64,000 bases of DNA, taken from contig JAGB01000001.1 in assembly GCA_000526435.1 (NCBI GenBank), positions 620,001-684,000 of the forward strand, given 5' to 3'. Source of the DNA: Caldicoprobacter oshimai DSM 21659 (lineage in GTDB: Bacteria > Bacillota > Clostridia > Caldicoprobacterales > Caldicoprobacteraceae). The first letter of the stretch is position 1, and each line of letters starts with the position of its first letter. This document shows, one piece after another, positions 1 to 8,251 of the stretch. The translations under genes were made by a program, and so were the position numbers. The notes below the pieces were generated by a model. The model made no database searches, was not told where the DNA came from, and was given only the letters and a program-made list of their open reading frames with translations.

Positions 1-70
1 ATATATCCGCTTTATAGGGTACAGCCGAGATCCCATCAACCACCATCCCGTTTTTAACGCACAGCATCAT
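1..70 (-). CDS. pyrC: Dihydroorotase, N-terminal fragment (cut by window edge)
   Basis: The reverse strand opens with ATG ATG at 70/67 and reads [16 protein letters not shown] to the window edge. This resembles the first beta strand of dihydroorotases and related amidohydrolases. A strong ribosome binding site (GAGGAGG, about 74-82) precedes it and lies inside the 3' end of pyrB, so the two genes overlap by 17 bases and are translationally coupled. Dihydroorotase closes carbamoyl aspartate to dihydroorotate, the step after PyrB. The call rests mainly on position after pyrB and the short N-terminus. Only about 23 residues are visible, so catalytic residues cannot be checked. Confidence 0.7.
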   Translation of the reverse strand, partial: MMLCVKNGMVVDGISAVPYKADI

Positions 71-989
71 GATTCCTCCTCGTCAAGAGATATAGAAGCG
101 CCATGCGGATAGCCACTCCGTTTGTTACCTGCTCATTGATGACAGACTGCGCTCCATCCACCAAATTAGAGGATATCTCCACACCCCTGTTTACCGGGCC
201 AGGGTGCATAATCAGCGCATCCTTCTTGGCAAGCCGTATCCGTTCCTCGGTTATGCCAAACAGACGCGTGTATTCTCTAAGAGAAGGCAGCAGCCCTTTC
301 TGCTGGCGTTCCCTTTGAAGCCGTAGTCCCATGACCACATCCGCCCCTCTTACGGCTTCCTCAACTTTGAAAAAAACCTTGGCTCCCATCTTTTCAATAT
401 CGGGAGGCATAAGAGTGGGAGGTCCAGCCACCCTCACCTCGGCCCCCATGGTAGTGAGCCCCCATATGTTGCTGCGCGCCACCCTGCTGTGCAGTATATC
501 CCCTATTATGGCCACCTTCAAACCATCTAGGGCCCCCTTTTTTTGCTTCATGGTAAACATGTCGAGCAGCGCCTGCGTCGGATGTTCGTTAATCCCGTCA
601 CCAGCATTAATAACCGACGCCGATACATGTTTGGCCAGAAGGTGAGGCGCCCCCGACATTGGATGGCGAATAACGATGACATCAACCCCCATGCTTTGAA
701 TGGTTTTCCCCGTGTCTATCAGGCTTTCCCCCTTGGCAACGCTGCTGGACGAGACAGCAACGCTGGCTGTATGTGCCCCCAGATACTTGGCTGCAAATTC
801 AAACGAAAACCTTGTTCTGGTGCTGTTTTCATAAAACAGCGTTACCACTGATTTGCCCTGTAGATGGGATGATTTTTTGACCTTGCTTAAGAGAATGGAT
901 TTCATTTCTTCAGCCGTCGCCAGTATTTCCTCTATCTCCTCTCTGGTCAATCCTCTAAGTCCCAGCAAGTCCTTTTGCTTTAGCGCCAT
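54..989 (-). CDS. pyrB: Aspartate carbamoyltransferase catalytic subunit
   Basis: PyrB condenses carbamoyl phosphate with L-aspartate, the committed step of pyrimidine synthesis. At 311 residues it has the usual length. The carbamoyl-phosphate loop STRTR is at about 56-60, and HPTQALLD and HPGPVNRG follow in order. The ORF can be extended to a TTG at 1004, but ATG 989 follows GGTGGGTGAG and matches the family start ([10 protein letters not shown]). It lies downstream of pyrR and is separated from it by a PyrR-binding hairpin and terminator, so expression should fall when UMP is abundant. It overlaps pyrC. No pyrI regulatory chain gene is seen here. Confidence 0.96.
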   Translation of the reverse strand: MALKQKDLLGLRGLTREEIEEILATAEEMKSILLSKVKKSSHLQGKSVVTLFYENSTRTRFSFEFAAKYLGAHTASVAVSSSSVAKGESLIDTGKTIQSMGVDVIVIRHPMSGAPHLLAKHVSASVINAGDGINEHPTQALLDMFTMKQKKGALDGLKVAIIGDILHSRVARSNIWGLTTMGAEVRVAGPPTLMPPDIEKMGAKVFFKVEEAVRGADVVMGLRLQRERQQKGLLPSLREYTRLFGITEERIRLAKKDALIMHPGPVNRGVEISSNLVDGAQSVINEQVTNGVAIRMALLYLLTRRNHDAVR

Positions 990-1048
990 TATCTCACCCA
1001 CCAAAATTCAAGATTTATTTGATTTTCTGTCGCTCGTTTTTGAGCATC

Positions 1049-1080
1049 AAAAAATGCCTTGATAGAAGGCTATCAAGGCA
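1049..1080 (-). terminator. Attenuator terminator of pyrB
   Basis: On the minus strand an 11-bp perfect stem (TGCCTTGATAG / CTATCAAGGCA, loop CCTT) is followed by six T. It sits between the PyrR-binding hairpin and pyrB and is a typical factor-independent terminator used for attenuation. Confidence 0.88.
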
Positions 1081-1095
1081 TATAAAACCCGGTGC

Positions 1096-1136
1096 AATTC
1101 CCTTGACAGCCTCACAGGACTGTATTAAAGGGAATT
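1096..1136 (-). promoter_or_regulatory. PyrR-binding anti-antiterminator hairpin before pyrB
   Basis: The minus strand carries the conserved PyrR loop CAGTCCTGTGAGGCTG inside a stem made of AATTCCCTT (1136-1128) and AAGGGAATT (1104-1096). In Bacillota, PyrR with UMP stabilises this hairpin and lets the downstream terminator form. It starts immediately after the pyrR stop codon, so pyrB-pyrC are attenuated separately from pyrR. Confidence 0.88.
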
Positions 1137-1137
1137 T

Positions 1138-1731
<594 letters not shown>

Positions 1732-1777
1732 CTACACACCATACCAGATGCAATTTTGCGCAAACTATCCCACCACA

Positions 1778-1808
1778 CCTTACCGACCTCACAGGATCGA
1801 TTTAAAGG
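1778..1808 (-). promoter_or_regulatory. PyrR-binding hairpin upstream of pyrR
   Basis: The minus strand reads TCGATCCTGTGAGGTCGG, flanked by CCTT and AAGG that can pair. It shares the CCTGTGAGG core with the pyrB leader site at 1096-1136. It gives the operon a second, promoter-proximal attenuation point. Confidence 0.78.
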
Positions 1809-1825
1809 CCCACTCAATTTTTTAT

Positions 1826-1855
1826 AGTATAACATAAACATCTGGAAGTTGTCCA
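1826..1855 (-). promoter_or_regulatory. Promoter of the pyr operon
   Basis: The minus strand has -35 TGGACA (1855-1850), an 18-base spacer and -10 TATACT (1831-1826). Transcription would start just before the first PyrR hairpin. The downstream attenuator order supports the call. Confidence 0.7.
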
Positions 1856-1864
1856 TACCCTTTT

Positions 1865-2794
1865 TTAATTTTTGGTATAATTTTTTCGCAGGATATCCAG
1901 CAGGTTCTCAAAATATTCGGGCAGAGGCGCTTCAAACTCCATATACTCTCCAGTGGAAGGATGGATAAGCCCCAGCTTCTTTGCATGAAGGACCTGTCCC
2001 TTTAAATTAAATTTTTGCTTTCGAGAACCATAAACGCTGTCGCCCACCACAGGATGGCCTATATACGCCATATGCACCCGTATCTGATGAGTTCTGCCGG
2101 TTTCAAGCCTGGCCTCGACAAGGGTATATTCTCCAAACCGCTCAAGTACCTTAAAATGCGTAACCGCTGGTTTTGCAGTAGGCGCATTTAGCACCGCCAT
2201 TTTCTTGCGGTTGATGGGATGGCGCCCTATTGGAGCATTGATAACCCCTTTATCCCCCTTTATGTTTTTTTCCACAATACACCAGTAAACACGCTTTAAA
2301 GTTCTGTCTTTGAGTTGCTGCGCCAAACTGCGGTGAGCGGCATCATTCTTGGCAACCACCAGCAAGCCCGAGGTATCCTTGTCTAAACGGTGGACAATTC
2401 CAGGACGAATGATGCCACCTATGCCCGACAGCTCGTCGCATGAGTAGAGCAGCGCATTGACCAGTGTACCCGAATAATTCCCCGGTGCGGGGTGTACCAC
2501 CATCCCCTGGGGCTTATTGACCACCACTATGTCATCATCCTCGTATACTATATCCAGCTCCATGGGCTCGGGCTGAAGGGATATCTCTTGCGGCGGAGGT
2601 ATGGTCACATCTATGATGCACCCGGGCTTTACCTTGAAATTGGGCTTTACCTTTTCACCGTTTACCAGCACAAGCCCGTCTTTTATTAGCTTTTGAATGT
2701 ATGAACGCGAATACTCGGATATCTTCTCGGCTAAAAAGACATCAATCCTCTTTTTGTCATCCGCTTGCTCGACTTCAAACCTCAAAGTTTCCAT
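1865..2794 (-). CDS. RluA/RluD-family 23S rRNA pseudouridine synthase
   Basis: The enzyme isomerises uridine to pseudouridine in large-subunit rRNA. An N-terminal S4 RNA-binding domain covers about residues 13-65 (RIDVFLAEKI...GEKVKPNFKVKPG). The catalytic motif HRLDKDTSG is at about 135-143, with Asp138 as the nucleophile. The C-terminal GRTHQIRVHMAYIGHPVVGD is typical of the RluA/C/D group. The ORF extends upstream into lspA, but ATG 2794 after AGGTG, ten bases behind the lspA stop, fits the family start. Linkage to lspA is common in Bacillota. The specific modified positions cannot be told, so no rluD symbol is assigned. Confidence 0.93.
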   Translation of the reverse strand: METLRFEVEQADDKKRIDVFLAEKISEYSRSYIQKLIKDGLVLVNGEKVKPNFKVKPGCIIDVTIPPPQEISLQPEPMELDIVYEDDDIVVVNKPQGMVVHPAPGNYSGTLVNALLYSCDELSGIGGIIRPGIVHRLDKDTSGLLVVAKNDAAHRSLAQQLKDRTLKRVYWCIVEKNIKGDKGVINAPIGRHPINRKKMAVLNAPTAKPAVTHFKVLERFGEYTLVEARLETGRTHQIRVHMAYIGHPVVGDSVYGSRKQKFNLKGQVLHAKKLGLIHPSTGEYMEFEAPLPEYFENLLDILRKNYTKN

Positions 2795-2804
2795 AAGTAA
2801 ACAC

Positions 2805-3266
2805 CTAACTGAGCTGTCTCTCTCTTGAGTCTGCCATAAACAGGATATAATAGGCAAGCAATATTGTGCCTATCACCACGAATGAATCGGCCACATTGAA
2901 GACCGGGTAGTCTATAAGTACAAAATGCAGCATGTCCACTACATATCCCAAACGCAATCTATCAATCAAGTTGCCTATGGCCCCACCCAGTATCATGGAA
3001 AGCGCAATGGTGAGTACTATGCTCTCTTGACTGCGGGTAAATAAATAATATACTATCACTGCGCTGACTACAACCGTCAATACTATAAAAAGCCATCTCT
3101 GATTTTGCAAAATGCCGAATGCGGCACCTCTGTTTTCCACATAGGTAAAATGGAAAACGTTTGGTATCAAAGGGATAGACCCCACTGGCTTAAGATAGGT
3201 CTTGGCGAGATATTTAGTAACCTGATCAAGGACCACTATGAAGGCCACGATAAATACCTGCAGCAT
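2805..3266 (-). CDS. lspA: Lipoprotein signal peptidase (signal peptidase II)
   Basis: LspA cleaves signal peptides from prolipoproteins at the membrane. The 153-residue product has four hydrophobic segments (about 3-20, 59-76, 83-100 and 125-145). The conserved YVENRGAAFG is at about 42-51. The two catalytic aspartates are in GYVVDMLHF (Asp111) and FNVADSF (Asp127). It is followed within ten bases by the pseudouridine synthase gene, a usual pair. Length and motifs are normal. The stop codon is TAG and the product ends at the expected length, which is relevant to the internal TAG codons discussed near 58.6 and 61.6 kb. Confidence 0.95.
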   Translation of the reverse strand: MLQVFIVAFIVVLDQVTKYLAKTYLKPVGSIPLIPNVFHFTYVENRGAAFGILQNQRWLFIVLTVVVSAVIVYYLFTRSQESIVLTIALSMILGGAIGNLIDRLRLGYVVDMLHFVLIDYPVFNVADSFVVIGTILLAYYILFMADSRERQLS

Positions 3267-3360
3267 GGTGCTCCCCTTCCATCGAGTTGTTTAAGCCGTA
3301 CTACATTATAACATAAGGGGAAGCACATTTCATAGCAATTTTATAACAACTTTTTGTGAA

Positions 3361-3768
3361 TCAGGCCCAGTTGGTGTCAATCTGCTCTTCAGCCTCTTTT
3401 TTCTGGCAGTTGATACAAAGCTTGGCAGTTGGATAGGCATCCAGGCGGTCGAAGCCTATCTCCTTGCCGCAGTATAAACATATCCCATAACTTCCCCTTT
3501 CTATCCTTTGCAGGGCATCGCGTATATCGCCAAGGTATTCTAACTGATGATTGCGCAAGGAGACGTACTTTTCCTGCTCAAAGGTTTCGGTCCCTAAATC
3601 GGCAGGATGGTTATCGTATTTGGAAAGCTCCTCTATGCTGTTACCTATGGAATCATCCACCCCAAAATTGTTTTTCTTGGACTCGTTAAGCATAGACTCA
3701 ACTTTTTGCTGTTCATCCAGCAGTTTTTTCTTAAGATATTTAATCTCATAATCCTTCATGAATCTCAT
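3361..3768 (-). CDS. DksA/TraR-type zinc finger protein (YteA-like)
   Basis: The 135-residue protein has an N-terminal coiled coil (about 1-75, charged, with HPADLGTETFEQEK near 54-67) and a C4 zinc finger (CLYCGKEI ... CINCQK, about 95-120). This is the layout of the sporulation-associated YteA subfamily of DksA/TraR proteins. Family members bind RNA polymerase in some bacteria, but the role of YteA-type proteins is poorly defined. ATG codons at 3768 and 3759 are both possible. GGGAG lies close to the first and about 11 bases from the second. A perfect 29-bp tandem repeat lies immediately upstream. Confidence 0.88.
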   Translation of the reverse strand: MRFMKDYEIKYLKKKLLDEQQKVESMLNESKKNNFGVDDSIGNSIEELSKYDNHPADLGTETFEQEKYVSLRNHQLEYLGDIRDALQRIERGSYGICLYCGKEIGFDRLDAYPTAKLCINCQKKEAEEQIDTNWA

Positions 3769-3781
3769 TTCTCCCTTCTCT

Positions 3782-3839
3782 TAGGTTTTTAATTGCAGGT
3801 TGACAGCGAATAGGTTTTTAATTGCAGGTTGACAGCGAA
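3782..3839. repeat. Perfect tandem duplication of a 29-bp unit
   Basis: Positions 3782-3810 and 3811-3839 are identical 29-base units beginning TAGGTTTTTAATTG and ending TGACAGCGAA. They lie between the DksA/TraR-type gene and the DUF5665 gene, in the upstream region of the former. No clear promoter can be assigned inside the unit. Confidence 0.95.
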
Positions 3840-3897
3840 CTGCTATTTGCTAGCACGAATACACCCATCAGACATATCTCCATATTTTTAAAGCTGT

Positions 3898-4206
3898 TCA
3901 CAGGTGTTGCTTGACAATTTTAACTATTTCTGCTATAAATCCGCCTATTATGGGTAAATTCTTATTGGCCAGCCGGGTCAAGAAATACAGTGCCACGGCA
4001 CCCAACAGGGTAAACCCCACAGCCATTCCAAACCCTCTTGCCAGGCCGGCTATGAAATTGGTGCGTATCATCCTCCTCGTATCGTTTAGATATTCTATAT
4101 AGTCGTCAAACCTCATCTTCTCAAGGGTCCTGGCAATCTCCTCTATCTTTGAATAAGCTTGCTGCTTTGTGTCCTTCTCATTATTTGCCCGACAATCCCT
4201 TCCCAT
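3898..4206 (-). CDS. DUF5665 small membrane protein
   Basis: The 102-residue protein has a charged amphipathic N-terminal half (KIEEIARTLEKMRFDDYIEYLND) and then a conserved block NFIAGLARGFGMAVGFTLLGA leading into one or two membrane segments (about 57-78 and a shorter stretch near 85-98). This matches the DUF5665 family, widespread in Clostridia and of unknown function. The ORF has an upstream TTG at 4224, but ATG 4206 has GGGGAG ten bases ahead. A terminator lies between it and divIVA, so it is probably transcribed from its own promoter. Confidence 0.82.
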   Translation of the reverse strand: MGRDCRANNEKDTKQQAYSKIEEIARTLEKMRFDDYIEYLNDTRRMIRTNFIAGLARGFGMAVGFTLLGAVALYFLTRLANKNLPIIGGFIAEIVKIVKQHL

Positions 4207-4232
4207 GTTGCACCATCTCCCCAAAAAACATA

Positions 4233-4261
4233 AAAGGGGATACTGAAAAAAGTATACCCCC
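4233..4261 (-). terminator. Terminator downstream of the divIVA operon
   Basis: The minus strand forms GGGGTATACT / AGTATCCCC around a T-rich loop, followed by TTTTATGTTTTTT. It lies 56 bases past the divIVA stop and just before the DUF5665 start. Confidence 0.72.
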
Positions 4262-4316
4262 TCACAGCGCTTTTTATCCCACCGTGTTAATCATCAATAT
4301 ACATCTTTATGAGCTT

Positions 4317-4799
4317 TTAAGCACTAGTTTGATCCTCGACCTCAACAGACGGCAATTCCGCTTCCTTTTCTATTATTTGGAGATACTCCTGCAAAAGCGT
4401 CTTGAATCTGGTCTTGAATATCTGCATCTGCTTTTTCGTCTCCTCGTATTCCATTTGTATTTTTACCACCTGCTCATTAGCATCCTGTATGATCTTATGC
4501 GCCTTCTGTTCAGCTTCTTTGATGATAAGCTCGGCATTTTTATGCGCCGAGGCCGTCACTTCCTCTGCAGTTTTTTGTGCAGTAACCAGCGTCTCCTTCA
4601 GGGTACTCTCCATGGATTTGTAGTACTCCAGCTGCTCTTTTAAGAGGCCTATACGCTCCTTAAGTTCAAGGTTTTCTTTATAAAGCTTTTCAAAATCCTG
4701 TACAACTTCATCCAGAAACTGATCTACTTCATCCTCGTCATAACCTCTGAAGCTTCGGGAAAACTCCTTATTGTGAATATCCATGGGCGTCAATGGCAT
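4317..4799 (-). CDS. divIVA: DivIVA domain cell-division / polarity protein
   Basis: The N-terminal 60 residues carry the DivIVA signature (LTPMDIHNKEFSRSFRGYDEDEVDQFLDEV), which recognises curved membrane. The rest is a long coiled coil that drives oligomerisation, with a short acidic tail. ATG 4799 is chosen over TTG 4805 because GGAGG is nine bases upstream. The 160-residue length is normal. The order divIVA, yggT, sepF, yggS is the classical Gram-positive division cluster next to ftsZ. The gene closes this operon and is followed by a terminator. Confidence 0.94.
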   Translation of the reverse strand: MPLTPMDIHNKEFSRSFRGYDEDEVDQFLDEVVQDFEKLYKENLELKERIGLLKEQLEYYKSMESTLKETLVTAQKTAEEVTASAHKNAELIIKEAEQKAHKIIQDANEQVVKIQMEYEETKKQMQIFKTRFKTLLQEYLQIIEKEAELPSVEVEDQTSA

Positions 4800-4836
4800 A
4801 GCCAATATCCTCCTCTCTTAGATTGCCACAAAAACG

Positions 4837-5148
4837 TTAAAAAAACGCAGCCCTGTACTTCAGAAAGTTTTCCACAACCTCTATGATCTGTTGCAGAATC
4901 ATTATCGCCAGATAGGCAAAAAGCGGCGAAAAATCTATAGGGAATCCCGAGGTATTCAACCTATCGGTTAGCCTGCGAAAAGGACTGACCACAGGTTCCA
5001 CCACCCGCATTACAAAAGACCGAATCGGATGGGTTGGATCTATAAACCACGACATAAAGGCATTAATGACAATTAACCACGACAGTATGTTCAAGAACCA
5101 CCGTATGCCCCTAAGTACATATATAATTCCCCAGTATATCAATGTCAC
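4837..5148 (-). CDS. yggT: YggT family membrane protein
   Basis: This short integral membrane protein (103 residues) has two hydrophobic helices (about 13-33 and 75-95) separated by the conserved WFIDPTHPIRSFVMRVVEPVVSPFRR loop that defines the YggT/YlmG family. In Bacillota it sits in the divisome cluster. Related plastid proteins affect division and nucleoid distribution, but the bacterial role is unsettled. The ORF begins at GTG 5148, which nearly touches the GGGGGAG site. TTG 5142 has better spacing and could be the real start. It begins within 12 bases of the sepF stop. Confidence 0.9.
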   Translation of the reverse strand: MTLIYWGIIYVLRGIRWFLNILSWLIVINAFMSWFIDPTHPIRSFVMRVVEPVVSPFRRLTDRLNTSGFPIDFSPLFAYLAIMILQQIIEVVENFLKYRAAFF

Positions 5149-5153
5149 TCCCC

Positions 5154-5639
5154 CTATTCTGTGCCCTCTTCCTTGATGTTTGCCAACGTATAAAAGCTCT
5201 TACCCTTCAATTCTTCCGGGATATTGCCCACTATATCGATATTGCTGGGCGCCAGCACAAAGATACCTCTAGACACCTTTTGAATGGTACCATCGAGAGC
5301 ATACACCGCCCCGCTTATGAAATCCAGCACCCTCTGGGCCAGCCCTGTGTCCAGCGCCTCCAGGTTAACCACAATAGGCTTTCTGTTTTTTAGATTATTA
5401 ATAATAGTCTGAGTATCCTCAAATGATGTGGGCTGATATATTACCACTTTTACATAGGACGAAGTATGTATATTGACAACTTTGCCTTTCCTTTGCCTGG
5501 ACCAAAATGATGGCTCCTCCAGCTCCTGATCTTGATTTTGTTCCTCAGCTTCAGGTTCGCTGACCTCCGGATTCTCCTCTATCACGGTCTCCTCCAGTCC
5601 AATTAGATTCAGAATCTTGTTAAATATACCGCCCGCCAT
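5154..5639 (-). CDS. sepF: Cell division protein SepF
   Basis: SepF forms rings that tether and bundle FtsZ at the membrane. The product of 161 residues starts MAGGIFNKILNLIGLEE, an amphipathic membrane-binding helix. A long acidic Q/E-rich linker follows (about 22-50), then the SepF core (VVNIHTSSYVKVVIYQPTSF ... IVVNLEALD ... RVLDFISGAVYALDG). ATG 5639 has AGGAGG seven bases upstream; the ORF extends further but without support. It lies between yggS and yggT in the conserved order. Confidence 0.95.
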   Translation of the reverse strand: MAGGIFNKILNLIGLEETVIEENPEVSEPEAEEQNQDQELEEPSFWSRQRKGKVVNIHTSSYVKVVIYQPTSFEDTQTIINNLKNRKPIVVNLEALDTGLAQRVLDFISGAVYALDGTIQKVSRGIFVLAPSNIDIVGNIPEELKGKSFYTLANIKEEGTE

Positions 5640-5655
5640 AAAAATTCCTCCTTTT

Positions 5656-6345
5656 CTAAACATATCTTTCCCCAAAGATTGCCCTGCCAATCCTCACGAT
5701 ATTGGCACCTTCCTCAATGGCCACCTCAAAATCATTGGTCATCCCCATCGAGAGGTATTCCATATCAATATGAGGATATCCCCTCTCCTTTATCCTGTCG
5801 AACAACTCTTTGAGCCGCGCAAAATAAGGACGTACAGCCTCAGGGTTACTCGACAACGGCGCTATGGTCATCAATCCCTTTACCCGTACATGCTTAAAGG
5901 GTTCTAACTGCTCGATAAAGCTTTCAAGCTCCTCTTCAAAGATGCCCGACTTTGTGGCTTCTTTGGATACATTGACCTGTATTAAAACGGGAATGACCCT
6001 CCCCACTGCCGCTGCACGCTTGTCCAGCTCCCTTGCCAAGGATAGGCGATCCAGCGAATGTATCAAATCTATCTTGTCTATTATATACTTCACTTTGTTT
6101 GTCTGCAACGTCCCAATCAGATGCCTCTTTACCTCAGCGGGAATGAATTCGTGCTTTTTTACAAACTCCTGTACCCTGTTCTCTCCAATATGCCGGATGC
6201 CGGCATTGATGGCTTCCATTATCCTGCTTACCTCAACAGTTTTAGTTACGGCAACAACCGTAATATCTTCGGGGGCCCTATTTGCCCTATGGGCAGCTTC
6301 GGCGATTCTCTCCAATACCCTCTTCACGTTGTATTGTACGTCCAT
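5656..6345 (-). CDS. YggS family PLP homeostasis protein
   Basis: This is a pyridoxal-phosphate-binding alanine-racemase-fold protein that controls PLP levels and amino acid balance. The PLP lysine lies in VVAVTKTV (about 35-42). Family motifs HIGENRVQEF, HLIGTLQTNK, GLMTIAPLS and LSMGMTNDFEVAIEEGAN follow in order. The 229-residue length is typical. ATG 6345 follows AGAGGTGATT and lies seven bases past the HlyD-like gene stop, so the two are co-transcribed. A longer reading frame upstream overlaps the preceding gene and is not supported. Confidence 0.94.
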   Translation of the reverse strand: MDVQYNVKRVLERIAEAAHRANRAPEDITVVAVTKTVEVSRIMEAINAGIRHIGENRVQEFVKKHEFIPAEVKRHLIGTLQTNKVKYIIDKIDLIHSLDRLSLARELDKRAAAVGRVIPVLIQVNVSKEATKSGIFEEELESFIEQLEPFKHVRVKGLMTIAPLSSNPEAVRPYFARLKELFDRIKERGYPHIDMEYLSMGMTNDFEVAIEEGANIVRIGRAIFGERYV

Positions 6346-6352
6346 TGCTAAA

Positions 6353-7567
6353 TCACCTCTCAATGCGGACTTTGGCGTGAAGCTCCAACTGTTTGGATTC
6401 TCCTTTTTCGACAATTATAGCGCTCTCGCCATCAGAGGCCACCACTTCTACCGGGATAAAAGTTTCTGAATTCTCCCGAACCACCTTTATCCCCTTTTCA
6501 CCCCATCGGGTAACGACGGCATCGGCAGGCACCATAAACCCCTGAAAATTCTTGCTTATCTCAACTTTTACACTTCTCTTGTTGATGAAATCTTCAACCT
6601 TTTCATTAAATTCCACTATCACAAGGATTTCACCTTTTTCTTCAACAACGCGGTACACCCTGCCTTTAATGGTTTGCACCTGGGGGCCTATAAAGCTTAC
6701 ATCCACCTCTTCCCCTTCTACATAGTTAATTTGTGAATTTGATATCAAGCACGCTACATACCACTTACCGGGCTGTACGATTTTAAAAAACGGCTGATCA
6801 GCTTTTGCCTCTTTCCCATCATCTTCCTGCTCCCACACATCTTTGCCATAAAAGCTCTTAAAGTCCTCGATGGTTATGTAATTTACCGCTTTTGCCCCCA
6901 GTATATCCTCCATACCATCCAAAGAAAAGCTTATGAGGCCGGATTCTGGGGCCACCAGTTCTACCTTCCATTCTTCCAGCTGCCTATTCAGTTCAGATTC
7001 TTCCTTGTAAAGCCTTTCTAAATAAGGGTCAGGTTTCATCTTCTGGTTTAGTATCTTTTGCCTACTGGCAAACAATGAACGAAGCCTCTTTTCGTAATCA
7101 TCCAGGTTGTCCAGCTGCAAATCCCTTACCACAATCTGGATAGATGCGACCGTCCCGGCTATCTCCTTCTCTACTCTCTCCAAATCTTTATCGATAATCT
7201 CCTGTACTATATTTTCCTGCTGATAGCTCAATATCTTCTCCTGCACGTTGTAAAGCTGATACACCAACTCTTCCTTGTAATTAGCTTTATATAAAACGGC
7301 CACAGGAGCCTCCTTCTCCACCGGTTCACCTTCAGCTACCAAAAAAGTAACGCGCCCGTACTCAGGAGCCTCATACACGCTTTCCTGCCGGATTACCAAA
7401 GCATCGCCCCTATCTTTCAACAACATTTCTCCGTACTGCACGATACCGTAAACCGGCGACCGAGCGGAAGAGTATATAAGGTAATAACAGCCCATTATGG
7501 CCATAAACAAAAAAACAAAAAAGCGAAAACGCACTCTTCTTCTGCCAATTACAAGGTCCTTACCCAT
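6353..7567 (-). CDS. HlyD-like membrane-anchored adaptor protein
   Basis: The 404-residue protein has a basic N-terminus (GRRRVRFRF) and one membrane segment (about 14-32). An extracytoplasmic part follows, with a split lipoyl/barrel-sandwich region (PEYGRVTFLVAEGEPVEK near 70 and ELVAPESGLISFSLDG near 205) around a coiled coil (about 100-200). A beta-barrel segment completes it. This is the architecture of HlyD/membrane-fusion proteins. No ABC or RND partner is encoded next to it. Instead it heads the yggS-sepF-yggT-divIVA operon, suggesting a role linked to division or the envelope. That role is inferred from context only. Confidence 0.82.
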   Translation of the reverse strand: MGKDLVIGRRRVRFRFFVFLFMAIMGCYYLIYSSARSPVYGIVQYGEMLLKDRGDALVIRQESVYEAPEYGRVTFLVAEGEPVEKEAPVAVLYKANYKEELVYQLYNVQEKILSYQQENIVQEIIDKDLERVEKEIAGTVASIQIVVRDLQLDNLDDYEKRLRSLFASRQKILNQKMKPDPYLERLYKEESELNRQLEEWKVELVAPESGLISFSLDGMEDILGAKAVNYITIEDFKSFYGKDVWEQEDDGKEAKADQPFFKIVQPGKWYVACLISNSQINYVEGEEVDVSFIGPQVQTIKGRVYRVVEEKGEILVIVEFNEKVEDFINKRSVKVEISKNFQGFMVPADAVVTRWGEKGIKVVRENSETFIPVEVVASDGESAIIVEKGESKQLELHAKVRIER

Positions 7568-7677
7568 AACTCCAATCCCTTCAAAGTTATTCTACTATAT
7601 TTTCTATTTCTCCGCAAAACAAAAAAATCCTCCAAAAATAAAAATATTCTGATTGCAGCGAATCAGTTTATATCCCC

Positions 7678-8100
7678 TTATGACTTTATGGATTTCTTTA
7701 CGCTAATCCAGCTGCCATTCTTGCTGAATTTAATATCATCACATATGCTCTGCACTATTTTAAGTCCCCTCCCCCTTTCCAAAAGCAAAAAAGAATCACA
7801 GGGGAAAATACCTCTTTCTATTTCCCTGTAATTAAAACCCCCTCCCTGGTCCCTTATGCATATGGATATGGTATTATCATCCAACGCGTGGACAATCACC
7901 GTCAATACCTTGTCATCAAAACACTTATTCCCGTGGACAATACCATTGACAATAAGTTCATTGATTATGAGGCGAAATTCATAATCCTCTTCTTCCTCCA
8001 AGTGATGCCAAGATTCTATACATTCCATTATTTCCCTTACTAGCCCTCTAACCATCTGAGGATTGGCTCCTACAATTTCCTTTTTAAATAATAACATCAC
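7678..8100 (-). CDS. HATPase_c anti-sigma-type serine kinase
   Basis: The protein of about 140 residues is a stand-alone GHKL ATPase of the RsbW/SpoIIAB type. It has an N box INELIVNGIVHGNK (about 47-60), G1 box IRDQGGGFN (about 86-94) and G2 box GRGLKIV (about 108-115). Such kinases bind a sigma factor or phosphorylate a STAS antagonist. It lies downstream of the SigB-type sigma gene with a 150-base gap, so the chromosome encodes two RsbW-like proteins here. The best start is GTG 8100, nine bases after GGAGG; ATG 8097 is an alternative. Confidence 0.82.
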   Translation of the reverse strand: MMLLFKKEIVGANPQMVRGLVREIMECIESWHHLEEEEDYEFRLIINELIVNGIVHGNKCFDDKVLTVIVHALDDNTISICIRDQGGGFNYREIERGIFPCDSFLLLERGRGLKIVQSICDDIKFSKNGSWISVKKSIKS

Positions 8101-8251
8101 TGGCAACTACCTCCAAAAACTGGTGTTGCTCAAATTCGATTGACTGATTTAAATCGTTTTTCAACAAAACTTAGCTCCTTATTTATATAACTACCCTTCT
8201 TTATAACATTTAAACAAAACAATTGTAATCATTTTACATCAAAGCGATCTC

